Below, in pieces: positions 21,733 to 29,339 of a DNA stretch of 42,582 bases. A model generated the notes under the pieces. It searched no databases. It worked only from the letters and a program-made list of their open reading frames with translations, and had not been told where the DNA came from. Position numbers and translations under genes: made by a program. Every line of letters begins with the position of its first letter. Positions within the stretch are counted from its first letter, which is position 1. Source of the DNA: an uncultured Faecalibacterium sp. (lineage in GTDB: Bacteria > Bacillota > Clostridia > Oscillospirales > Ruminococcaceae); NCBI GenBank assembly GCA_944385995.1, contig CALWZL010000013.1, positions 1-42,582 of the forward strand, written 5' to 3'.

Positions 21733-24588
21733 ATGCCAAAGGATTCCGATCACCGGGAACTGACCCGGGAGGAACTCGAGCAGAAACAGCGAGAGAAGTT
21801 CAACACGTTTTTCACCACCAGTGTGGCGCAGGTGCCGGAAGAGATGATGAATCCCACCCGGGCCGCCAGCCAGCCCGACCGCAAGCATGGGCTGCTGGCC
21901 CGGTTTTTCGGCAAGCGGGCAAAGGCCAGAGGCACCCCGCCTCCCGACCAGGAGGAAGAGGAAGAACTCTTTTGGGCCGAGACCCCCATTGCGCCGGGCC
22001 CCACCGGCGAAATCATGCTGGACAGCGCAGACCCCCAGACAGAGCCTGTCACAGGTCCCTCTCTGGAGGAATTGACCCTGGAGCTGGAAGGGGTCCGGTC
22101 CAAACCGGAGCAGGCCCGGAAGGAAGAGCCGGCGCCCCAGCCCGAACAGCCCCCCAAACAGGAGGCCGGTCTGGCCGCGGCAAAGCTGGCCGCCGAGCTG
22201 GAAAAGCCCCGGCCCTCGGCCGCCGCCCGGGCAGAGGCCCGGCGGGCGGCCGCCCGTCAGGCCTCCCAGACCCCGGCGGTGAAAGTCTCGACGGCCCGGC
22301 CCGCCAAGACGGCGGCTGCGGTGAAAGTGGCCGCCCCGTCCAAACCGGCGGCGGCCCCGGTCCAGAATCCCACAGCGGCCCAGGCCACACCCGCCGCAGC
22401 AGCGGAAGCCTCGGCGCAGGATACGCCCCCGGCCCCCGAGAAAAAGCCCGTCCAGGCGAACCCCGAGCGGGAAAAACTCCAAAAGATTCTGGACGGCGGC
22501 AAAGGCACCCCCAGCCCCCGGAAAAAGAAGGTGGTTTCCAAGCCGGAAGAGGACAAGGAGATCACCCAGCAGGTGGGCGGGTTCCACTTTTTCGGGGTAG
22601 GGGAGGATGAAGCTCCCCGGGGAGAGCAAGCCCCGGCCCTGACCATGGACGACACCATGAGTCTGGAACTCCACGAAGAGGAGGAGGGGACGGAAACCCC
22701 GCTGGAGACTCCCAAACCTGCCGCCCCGGAACACGCGGCCAAAGGCTGGCGGCCGGGCAAAAAGGGAAAGACCGAGACAGCCCCCGAACATGCGGCGGCC
22801 AGCCCGGACAACTCCGAAGAGGAACCCAAGCCCGCCTCCAAACCCGAGGAGGAGCCGGACCAGCCCGAAGAGCCCCAGACCGCCGAAGATGCGGCCCGGG
22901 CCTTGAACCAGACGGTGGCGGCCATGAACCTCCGGTGTGCCCTCAGCGGCATTCTGGCGGCGGCCCTGCTCTGGGCCGGATTCATCTATGAGGGATATCT
23001 GCCCGGGATGGATGGCCTTGCACCCGACACCGCCCCGGCGGCCTTTTTGGGGGCCAACCTGCTGTTGCTGGCGGGGGTCCTGGCGGTTTCCCGCCATACC
23101 ATGCGGGATGGTCTGCTGGGGCTTTTGAAAACGCCTTCCTATGACACCATGCCGGCACTGGCCGGCGCGGCGGCCCTGCTGCAATCGGTGGTGGCCCTGC
23201 TGAATCCCCAAGCGTATCAGGGCACCACCCTGACCCTGATGAGCGGCGCGGCAGCCCTGGCCCTCTTTCTGAACAATCTGGGCAGCCGTTTTCTGGCGGT
23301 TTCGGTCCGGGACGGCTACAAGATTGCCACCAGCGGGGTGGCCCATGAGGGGGCCTATCGGGCCCAGGACAAGGAGTTGATCCGCGGTCTGGTCCCCGCC
23401 CTGGAAAAGAAGGACCCCTGGATTCTGCTCAGCCGGCCCATGGAGGGAGACGGCTCCTTCCTGTCCCAGAGCTTCAGCCCCCGGGCCGGGGAAAAGAAGG
23501 TCCAGCTGCTGGCCCGGATTTTGCTGGGCTGCGCAGCGGTGGGCGGCATCCTGATGCTGCTGACCGGCAAGGGGATAAACGGCGCCGTCGCGGCCATTGC
23601 CTCGATCCTCTGCCTGGGCGCTCCTCTCTCCTCCACCCTGATTGCGGGCCTGACGGCCCTGCAAACCGAGCGGACCGCCGGCGCAGTGGGGGCTGTGATT
23701 CCGGGATGGGCCGGCATCGAGGAACTGAACGGCATCGACACCGTCCAGGTGGACGCCGGGGAACTGTTCACCCCCGAGAGCGCCCAGCTGGAGGACATCC
23801 GCATCTTCAAGGGCGGCCGGATTGACCGGGCCATCCTCTATACGGCCAGCGTTTTGAATCAGGGCTGCAACACCCTCAGCCGGTTGTTCCGCACCATCAT
23901 CGCGGACCGCACCGACATCCTTCCCCCGGTGAAAGATCTGGAACGCCACACCGGTTTGGGTTTCTCGGGCTGGTGCGAAAACAACCGGATTCTGATCGGC
24001 ACCCGGGCCTATATGGAACAGGAGGGAATCGCCCTGCCCGATCTGAGCTATGAAGCCCAGCATTCCCGGGACGGGGAAATGCAGATCCTGTATCTGGCTG
24101 TGTCGGGCAATATGTACGCCATGTTTGTGCTGCGGTATATCGGCGGCAAGCATGCCGCCCGCTGCCTGTCCATCCTCCACCGGGAAAACATCCGTCTGCT
24201 GGTCACCTGCCAGGACCCCTCTTTGACGGCGGAAAAAATCGCGGCCGCCTACCATATGCCCGAGGGCCTGATTACGGTGCTGGGTGAGTCCCAGTGCAAG
24301 GCGCTGGCCCCCGCCATCACCGCCATCCAGGACGCCCCCTGCTGCATGCTCCATCTCAAGGGCTTCACCAGTCTCACCGGCGGCCTCCGGGCCGCCCAGC
24401 GGGCCCAGGCGGCCGAGAGCGCCGGCGTCGCCATCCAGCTGGTGTCGGCGGGATTCTCGGCGCTCATCGGGCTTCTGCTGAGCTATTCGGGCAGCGTGGG
24501 CACCCTGTCGCTGCTGGTGGTTTTGATGTATCAGGCGGCCTGGAGCGGCCTGGGCATTGCGGTGGCCGCCATGAAACAGCACAGCTGA
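21733..24588 (+). CDS. Degenerate P1B-type ATPase-like membrane protein with long disordered N-terminus
   Basis: A 951-residue protein. Residues 1-390 are Pro/Ala/Glu/Lys-rich and look disordered. The rest has P1B-ATPase topology: four helices (about 399-421, 436-454, 473-491, 500-520), a shrunken actuator-like loop (520-590), two helices (591-640), a cytoplasmic region (645-890) and two last helices (900-918, 923-947). The sixth helix reads CLGAPLSS (Cys627) where transporters have CPC/CPH, followed by the A-x-G-x-VI-x-G-x-x-x-IEEL pattern. The phosphorylation motif DKTGTLT is replaced by D674-AGELFT, TGD by T825-CQD, and GDGxND is absent. A nucleotide-binding-like HTGLGFSGW...IGTRAYM segment (739 on) remains. 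I infer a pseudoenzyme. The start at 21733 has GGAGGG six bases upstream. It is probably co-transcribed with rlmB. Confidence 0.75.
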   Translation: MPKDSDHRELTREELEQKQREKFNTFFTTSVAQVPEEMMNPTRAASQPDRKHGLLARFFGKRAKARGTPPPDQEEEEELFWAETPIAPGPTGEIMLDSADPQTEPVTGPSLEELTLELEGVRSKPEQARKEEPAPQPEQPPKQEAGLAAAKLAAELEKPRPSAAARAEARRAAARQASQTPAVKVSTARPAKTAAAVKVAAPSKPAAAPVQNPTAAQATPAAAAEASAQDTPPAPEKKPVQANPEREKLQKILDGGKGTPSPRKKKVVSKPEEDKEITQQVGGFHFFGVGEDEAPRGEQAPALTMDDTMSLELHEEEEGTETPLETPKPAAPEHAAKGWRPGKKGKTETAPEHAAASPDNSEEEPKPASKPEEEPDQPEEPQTAEDAARALNQTVAAMNLRCALSGILAAALLWAGFIYEGYLPGMDGLAPDTAPAAFLGANLLLLAGVLAVSRHTMRDGLLGLLKTPSYDTMPALAGAAALLQSVVALLNPQAYQGTTLTLMSGAAALALFLNNLGSRFLAVSVRDGYKIATSGVAHEGAYRAQDKELIRGLVPALEKKDPWILLSRPMEGDGSFLSQSFSPRAGEKKVQLLARILLGCAAVGGILMLLTGKGINGAVAAIASILCLGAPLSSTLIAGLTALQTERTAGAVGAVIPGWAGIEELNGIDTVQVDAGELFTPESAQLEDIRIFKGGRIDRAILYTASVLNQGCNTLSRLFRTIIADRTDILPPVKDLERHTGLGFSGWCENNRILIGTRAYMEQEGIALPDLSYEAQHSRDGEMQILYLAVSGNMYAMFVLRYIGGKHAARCLSILHRENIRLLVTCQDPSLTAEKIAAAYHMPEGLITVLGESQCKALAPAITAIQDAPCCMLHLKGFTSLTGGLRAAQRAQAAESAGVAIQLVSAGFSALIGLLLSYSGSVGTLSLLVVLMYQAAWSGLGIAVAAMKQHS

Positions 24589-24607
24589 GGCGGTTGTGTG
24601 AAATAAA

Positions 24608-24622
24608 TAAGAATAATTCTTA
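24608..24622. promoter_or_regulatory. PerR/Fur-type 7-1-7 palindrome upstream of rubrerythrin
   Basis: TAAGAATAATTCTTA is a perfect palindrome with one central base, the 7-1-7 layout of PerR and Fur boxes. It matches 10 of 14 positions of the PerR consensus TTATAATNATTATAA. It ends 18 bases before the -35 box of the rubrerythrin promoter. Rubrerythrin genes are classic PerR targets. No perR gene is in the window. Confidence 0.55.
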
Positions 24623-24640
24623 AAAACTGCCGATGCCCTC

Positions 24641-24675
24641 TTGCAATCCGGGATTGTATGAAGTATAATACAATC
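24641..24675 (+). promoter_or_regulatory. Rubrerythrin promoter with overlapping dyad
   Basis: TTGCAA (24641-24646) and TATAAT (24664-24669) are 17 bases apart. A second perfect inverted repeat, GATTGTAT (24652-24659) and ATACAATC (24668-24675) with an 8-base centre, covers the spacer and the -10 box and looks like an operator. Confidence 0.8.
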
Positions 24676-24761
24676 ACAGCCTGGATACAGGCAGCAAGTG
24701 AACGAATCCAACGCAAACCAAGCGATCAACAAAGAAATCAACGACAAAGGAGAGACGATTT

Positions 24762-25301
24762 ATGGAACTGAAGGGCAGCAAGACCGAGAAAAACCTGATG
24801 GAAGCTTTTGCCGGCGAGAGCCAGGCCCGCAATAAGTACACCTACTTTGCCAGCAAGGCAAAGAAGGAAGGCTATGTCCAGATGGCCAAGATCTTCGAGG
24901 AGACCGCCAACAACGAGAAGGAGCACGCCAAGATCTGGTTCAAGCTGCTGAACGGCGGCGAGATCCCCGACACCGCCACCTGCCTGCAGATGGCAGCCGG
25001 CGGCGAGCACGACGAGTGGACCGAGATGTATCCCCGGATGGCCAAGGAGGCCAAGGAGGAGGGCTTCAACCAGATCGCCGCTCTGTTCACCATGGTGGCC
25101 GGCATCGAGAAGGAGCACGAGGAGCGCTATCTGGCTCTGGCCGAGAACCTGGCCAAGAATCAGGTCTTTGCACGTGAGGAGCAGCAGGTTTGGCAGTGCT
25201 CCAACTGCGGCTACACCTATATCGGCAAGTCCGCTCCTCTGAAGTGCCCGGTCTGCGCACATCCCCAGGATTACTTTGAGCTGAAGGTCAAGAACTACTA
25301 A
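24762..25301 (+). CDS. rbr: Rubrerythrin
   Basis: Non-haem di-iron peroxidase that reduces hydrogen peroxide in anaerobes, with electrons passing through its rubredoxin domain. The 179-residue product has the ferritin-like four-helix part (residues 1-140) with the iron ligands in EAFAGESQARNKY, EETANNEKEHAK and GIEKEHEERY, then a rubredoxin-like C-terminus with two CxxC knuckles (CSNCG and CPVCA). The ATG follows AAAGGAGAG. It is monocistronic with a strong, apparently regulated promoter and a strong terminator. Codon bias is that of a highly expressed gene. Confidence 0.97.
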   Translation: MELKGSKTEKNLMEAFAGESQARNKYTYFASKAKKEGYVQMAKIFEETANNEKEHAKIWFKLLNGGEIPDTATCLQMAAGGEHDEWTEMYPRMAKEAKEEGFNQIAALFTMVAGIEKEHEERYLALAENLAKNQVFAREEQQVWQCSNCGYTYIGKSAPLKCPVCAHPQDYFELKVKNY

Positions 25302-25329
25302 GCTTCTGACCGGCTCCGGTTTCAACGAC

Positions 25330-25368
25330 AAAAGCTCCCCGATGCCCTTGGGCGTCGGGGAGCTTTTT
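25330..25368. terminator. Terminator after rubrerythrin, usable on both strands
   Basis: AAAAGCTCCCCGA (25330-25342) pairs with TCGGGGAGCTTTTT (25355-25368). It stops rbr and probably also the DUF6465 gene arriving from the right. Confidence 0.92.
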
Positions 25369-25418
25369 GGTGGAAAAAGAAAAACGGGGACCCGCCGCGG
25401 CGGGCCCCTGCGAAGCAG

Positions 25419-25742
25419 TTACAGATCCAGTTTGCCTTCCACTTTGTTGACGACATAGTAGGCGGCGCCATCCTCCGGCTTGATATAGATCTTGCAGGAC
25501 TGGACACCCACCTTGTGGGTCAGACGGTAATCGGCTTTGGCCCGCTCGACAATGTCGGTCACGTTGTACTGATGGCCGCCGGTTTCGATATAAATCTCGG
25601 GAGAAAGAGGCGGGCGGCCCCGGCGCGGGGTCGATTTTGCGGACTTTTGGGTTTTGCGCTTGGGCTCAGAAGCCGGAGCATCTTGCGCCGGAACTTCAGG
25701 CAGGGGCGTATCGACGGATGCGGCAGCTTTCTTTGCGGACAT
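25419..25742 (-). CDS. DUF6465-type small protein with AT-hook-like motif
   Basis: A 107-residue product. The first half is Ala/Pro/Lys-rich and basic, with RRGRPPL (about residues 40-46), the core of an AT-hook for minor-groove DNA binding. The second half is a small alpha/beta unit with IYIETGGHQYNVTDIVERAKADY and KIYIKPEDGAAYYVVN, which I believe is the DUF6465 pattern common in Clostridia. The function is unknown; nucleic-acid or nucleoid binding is a guess from the motif. The start at 25742 is preferred over an ATG at 25748 because AAAGGTGG then lies at a normal distance. It has its own promoter at 25826-25854. Confidence 0.75.
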   Translation of the reverse strand: MSAKKAAASVDTPLPEVPAQDAPASEPKRKTQKSAKSTPRRGRPPLSPEIYIETGGHQYNVTDIVERAKADYRLTHKVGVQSCKIYIKPEDGAAYYVVNKVEGKLDL

Positions 25743-25825
25743 TTCCATCCACCTTTCTTTCGTTCTTTTTTATGGGGAACCGCCGCAGCGCCGGAGGCTG
25801 CGGGGCATAAAAACTGACTATTTAT

Positions 25826-25854
25826 ATAATATAAAGTTGTGATTCATTTGTAAA
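25826..25854 (-). promoter_or_regulatory. Promoter of the DUF6465 gene
   Basis: On the minus strand TTTACA (25849-25854) and TATTAT (25826-25831) are 17 bases apart, about 84 bases before the start codon. The palindrome CTTTTTTGAAAAAAG lies directly upstream of the -35 box (25857-25871). Confidence 0.7.
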
Positions 25855-25871
25855 GTCTTTTTTGAAAAAAG

Positions 25872-26190
25872 ATGCCCCATCCGGTCCAGAAATAACACCA
25901 TAAATGCAGGCCTGCCAAAAAGACCCGGGTCCCGCCGTCGTGGCACTGTCTGCCTGTGGGAAACAAAAAGAGGCTGCCGGCCCGGCCCGAACCCTTCCCA
26001 ATGCTACAAACAAAAAGGCCGTTCCGGCTTGCGCGGCGCGGCTGAAAGCCGGTCCCATTTGTGAAAATCCGGCCCCTGCCGCCGACGCTGCCGCGGGGGA
26101 GGAAAAGGGACAAATGAGGTTTGCAGGCGAGCGCCGGGGGCCGGTCCGGCGGCCGCCCCGTAGGAAAAAGCCAAATGAGAAACTTTCCGC
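25872..26190. other. Gene-free GC-rich interval with several hairpins
   Basis: No credible gene is seen. On the minus strand three GC-rich hairpins are each followed by CTTTTTG: GACCCGGGTC at 25922-25931, a GCCGGGCCGGC-type stem ending near 25970, and a stem with CCGGCTT/AAGCCGG (26024-26030 with 26046-26052) ending near 26011. The octamer CAAATGAG occurs twice (near 26110 and 26172). This could be a minus-strand non-coding RNA region, remnants of old terminators, or a transcription barrier before the tRNA gene. Confidence 0.4.
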
Positions 26191-26219
26191 TTGATTTTGC
26201 CGTTCAAATACGCTATAAT
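26191..26219 (+). promoter_or_regulatory. tRNA-Leu promoter
   Basis: TTGATT (26191-26196) and a perfect TATAAT (26214-26219) are 17 bases apart; the start is about 8 bases before the tRNA. Confidence 0.85.
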
Positions 26220-26233
26220 AACGTATACGATAA

Positions 26234-26320
26234 GCCGGTGTGTCGGAATGGCAGACGAGGGGGACTCAAAATCCCTTGTGCTAATCACACGTGTGGGTTC
26301 GACCCCCACCACCGGCACCA
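26234..26320 (+). tRNA. tRNA-Leu (anticodon CAA)
   Basis: An 87-base class II tRNA with encoded CCA. The acceptor stem is GCCGGTG (26234-26240) with CACCGGC (26310-26316), discriminator A, CCA at 26318-26320. The anticodon loop CTCAAAA gives CAA, which reads UUG leucine codons. A long variable arm (TTGTGCTAATCACA region) and the T loop GTTCGAC are present. It is flanked by its own promoter and terminator. A 12-residue-type leader is absent. Confidence 0.97.
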
Positions 26321-26324
26321 GACA

Positions 26325-26358
26325 ACAGCTCGGAATCCTGCATTCCGGGCTGTTTTTG
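26325..26358 (+). terminator. Terminator of tRNA-Leu
   Basis: A 12-bp stem (26325-26336 with 26342-26353, one GU pair) with a CCTGC loop is followed by a T-rich tract (TTTTGTTT). Confidence 0.93.
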
Positions 26359-26400
26359 TTTGGCGGCCGGGCGGCGAGAGGGGCTGTTGGGCCCGGCGGT

Positions 26401-26429
26401 TTGCCATTTTGTGCCGCCCGTGATACAAT
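26401..26429 (+). promoter_or_regulatory. Promoter of the ftsK-ygiQ-MBL operon
   Basis: TTGCCA (26401-26406) and TACAAT (26424-26429) are 17 bases apart, about 43 bases before the ftsK ATG. Confidence 0.72.
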
Positions 26430-26471
26430 AAAAGAACCTATGAGATTTTTGCTGATGAGGTACTGGGATTC

Positions 26472-29324
26472 ATGGCGAGAAAAAAACGAAAATCCAGCGC
26501 CCGGGGCAAAAGCGCCCGGGCCAGGCAGCAGACCCAGCGCCGTCTGCTGGCCAGCAGCATCACCCTGTTTGTGGGAATTCTGCTGGTGCTTTTGGCGTTT
26601 GTGGACGGACAGTCGGTCTGGCATTCCGTCCACGATATTCTGTTCGGTTTGTTCGGGGCGGGCAGCTTTGTGCTGGGTCCGGCGGTCTGTTATATGGCCG
26701 TCCTCACCGCCCGGGATGAACCGGTCCTGGGAAGCGCCGTCAAGCTGGCGCTGGGGCTGGTGTTCCTGAGCGGGGCGGCGGTGGTCTTTTCAGACATTCC
26801 GGCCCAGGGGCTGACGGCCTCCCAGATGGGCGTTGCCTGCTACGACAACGGCGTCAACGCCTGGTTCGGCGGCGGGTCGCTGGGCGGCCTGCTGGGCGGC
26901 ACCCTGCTCTTGTTCTGCGGGCGTCCGGCGGCCAATCTGATTGTGGTGGCGCTGGCCATCTGTGTCAGCTGCTATATCTTCGATGTCACCCCCGCCGACA
27001 TCTGGCAGTGGCTGACCGGCCTGCTGGGAGATGCCAGGGAAAAGGGCCTGGAGGTCTATGCGGACAGCCGGGCCGCGCACCAGGAGCGGCGGGCCGCCCG
27101 GCTGGCAGCCAAAGCCCAGGCGGAGGCCGAAGCCGAGGCAGAGGAAGAATGGGAGGAGGGCGATGACTACCTGATCGACGACGGGCCGGAGGATGACTTG
27201 GATCTGGACCCCGGCTTCCACATCGGGATGCCGGCCTGGCTGTCCAACATCCTGGGCCGGGGCCGCCTGCCCAATCAGGACGGCAGCGTTGAGGAGCCCC
27301 AGCCCAGGCCCGAGACCCCCCTCCAGTCGGCGGCGGTCAGCCATCCCCGGGCCCCCTTTGACATCGATTTGGGGCCCGATCCGGGAGCGGTGTCGGACGG
27401 AGGCAGCGAGCCCATTGAACCCATCATCGCCGGGCCGGGAGGCATGTTCGGACTGAATCCCCTGCGGCCGTCGGAGGCGGAGGACCCGCCGGCCCAGACG
27501 GCTCCCCACGGGGTCTTTTATGACCAGGACAAGGACGAGGGGACCGCTTCGGGGGATATCCCCTTCCAGGCGTCGGTGACACCCAAGGTGGCGCCCACCG
27601 TGACGCCCACCGTGCCCCCTGTGGCGCCGGCGGCGCCTGCCGCCCCGTCCGCCCCCCAGACGGAGGCCGCGGCGTCTGCCGACTCCTCTGCTTCCGCCCC
27701 GGAGGAGGACGACGGATGGATTCAGGTCGAGGAGGAGCCGGCCGGGGAATCCGGCGATATCGCCACCCTGGCGGCAGCGGCCATGGAGAAACCGGCCGAC
27801 GCGGAACAGGCAGCGGCCGCCTCGGCCCCAGCCGGCGAGGAAGCCGCGGCCCCGGCGGCCTACGAGTACCCGCCCATCGAGCTGTTTGACAAGCCCGCCG
27901 AGGAAACGGACGAGGGGGCCCAGAGCGAGCTCCAGGCCAACGCCCAGAAACTGGTGGACACCCTGGAGAGCTTCGGCGTCAAGACCCGGGTTCTGGATAT
28001 CTCCCGGGGCCCGGCCGTCACCCGGTACGAGGTGCAGCCCATGGCAGGCGTCAAGATCAGCCGGATCACCTCCCTGGCCGACGACCTGGCCCTGAATCTG
28101 GCGGTGGCGGATATCCGCATGGAGGCCCCCATCCCCGGCAAGCCGGCAGTGGGCATTGAGGTGCCCAACCGGAAGCGGGCGGCGGTCAGCATCCGCAGCA
28201 TCTTCGAGAGCCAGAGCTTCCGCCATATGACCAGCCCCCTGACCATTGCCCTGGGCAAGGACATTGCCGGCGTGGCCCAGGTGGCCGACCTGTGCAAGAT
28301 GCCCCATCTGCTGATCGCCGGCAGCACCGGCAGCGGCAAATCGGTCTGCGTCAACAGCATCATCATGAGCCTGGTGTTCCGGTCGGGCCCCGAGGATGTC
28401 AAGCTGATTTTGATTGACCCCAAGGTGGTGGAGCTGGCCGAATACAACGGCATTCCCCACCTGCTGATGCCGGTCATCACCGAGCCCAAAAAAGCCGCCG
28501 GCGCCCTGAGCTCGGCGGTGGCCGAGATGGAGCGGCGGTACCGGCTCTTTGCGGACAACAACGTCCGCGACATCAAGACCTTCAACAAGCTGGCGGCCAC
28601 CGATCCCATGCTGGAGAAGCTGCCCTATATTGCCATCATCATCGACGAGCTGGCCGACCTGATGATGGTGGTGGGCAAGGACGTGGAAGATTCCATCTGC
28701 CGCATTGCCCAGAAAGCCCGCGCCGCCGGCATGCACCTGATTGTGGCCACCCAGCGTCCCAGCGTGGATGTCATCACCGGCCTGATTAAGGCCAACATCC
28801 CCAGCCGGATCGCCTTTGCGGTGTCCAGCCAGGTGGACAGCCGAACCATTCTGGACGGTGCCGGCGCCGAGAAACTGCTGGGCATGGGCGATATGCTGTT
28901 CATGCCGGTGGGCGCGCCCAAGCCCATCCGCATCCAGGGCACCTACGTCAAGGATGAGGAGATCAGCCGGGTGCTGACCTTCATCAAGGCCTCGGGCACC
29001 GTCCAGTACGACGAGGCCATGATTAAGGCCATGGAGGAACACACCATCCAGGACAAGGGCGGCAAGGACCACGATGACGAGGGCGGAGAGACCGACGATC
29101 CCATGCTGAAGGCTGCCGTCGAGGTGGTCATTGATGCGGGTCAGGCCTCCACCAGCCTGTTGCAGCGGCGGTGCAAGCTGGGCTATGCCCGGGCGGCCCG
29201 GATCATGGACGAGATGGAACAGAAGGGAATCATCGGCCCTTACGAGGGCGCCAAGCCCCGCGCCGTCCTCATCAGCCGGCAGCAGTGGCTTGAAATGAAC
29301 CTGAACCAGCCCGACAACCAATAA
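26472..29324 (+). CDS. ftsK: FtsK/SpoIIIE family DNA translocase
   Basis: Membrane-anchored ATPase that pumps chromosomal DNA through the division or sporulation septum. The 950-residue protein has a basic N-terminus, four transmembrane helices (about residues 25-180), a long Pro/Ala/Glu-rich linker (about 195-475), the alpha/beta motor with Walker A GSTGSGKS (about 617) and Walker B IIIDELADLMMV (about 720-730), and the C-terminal gamma winged-helix GQASTSLLQRRCKLGYARAA that reads KOPS/SRS sequences. Whether it serves division (FtsK/SftA) or sporulation (SpoIIIE) cannot be told from sequence; spoIIR elsewhere in the window allows the latter. It heads a three-gene unit: the ygiQ ATG follows its stop after 15 bases. 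Confidence 0.95.
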   Translation: MARKKRKSSARGKSARARQQTQRRLLASSITLFVGILLVLLAFVDGQSVWHSVHDILFGLFGAGSFVLGPAVCYMAVLTARDEPVLGSAVKLALGLVFLSGAAVVFSDIPAQGLTASQMGVACYDNGVNAWFGGGSLGGLLGGTLLLFCGRPAANLIVVALAICVSCYIFDVTPADIWQWLTGLLGDAREKGLEVYADSRAAHQERRAARLAAKAQAEAEAEAEEEWEEGDDYLIDDGPEDDLDLDPGFHIGMPAWLSNILGRGRLPNQDGSVEEPQPRPETPLQSAAVSHPRAPFDIDLGPDPGAVSDGGSEPIEPIIAGPGGMFGLNPLRPSEAEDPPAQTAPHGVFYDQDKDEGTASGDIPFQASVTPKVAPTVTPTVPPVAPAAPAAPSAPQTEAAASADSSASAPEEDDGWIQVEEEPAGESGDIATLAAAAMEKPADAEQAAAASAPAGEEAAAPAAYEYPPIELFDKPAEETDEGAQSELQANAQKLVDTLESFGVKTRVLDISRGPAVTRYEVQPMAGVKISRITSLADDLALNLAVADIRMEAPIPGKPAVGIEVPNRKRAAVSIRSIFESQSFRHMTSPLTIALGKDIAGVAQVADLCKMPHLLIAGSTGSGKSVCVNSIIMSLVFRSGPEDVKLILIDPKVVELAEYNGIPHLLMPVITEPKKAAGALSSAVAEMERRYRLFADNNVRDIKTFNKLAATDPMLEKLPYIAIIIDELADLMMVVGKDVEDSICRIAQKARAAGMHLIVATQRPSVDVITGLIKANIPSRIAFAVSSQVDSRTILDGAGAEKLLGMGDMLFMPVGAPKPIRIQGTYVKDEEISRVLTFIKASGTVQYDEAMIKAMEEHTIQDKGGKDHDDEGGETDDPMLKAAVEVVIDAGQASTSLLQRRCKLGYARAARIMDEMEQKGIIGPYEGAKPRAVLISRQQWLEMNLNQPDNQ

Positions 29325-29339
29325 CCAGTGAGGAAAACT

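Noticed and set aside
24601-24680. Rex operator at the rubrerythrin promoter
   Set aside because: The dyad GATTGTAT/ATACAATC lacks the TTGTGA-type half-sites and spacing expected for Rex, so no regulator is named for it.
21649-24747. A 1032-codon open frame on the minus strand opposite the pseudo-ATPase gene
   Set aside because: Same mirror-frame effect; it runs across the end of rlmB and the rubrerythrin promoter. The plus-strand frame has ribosome binding site, helices and family pattern.
26004-26633. A minus-strand open frame across the tRNA-Leu gene
   Set aside because: It includes the well-known false peptide read from the antisense of tRNA-Leu (VEPTRVISTRDFESPSS), so it is not a gene.
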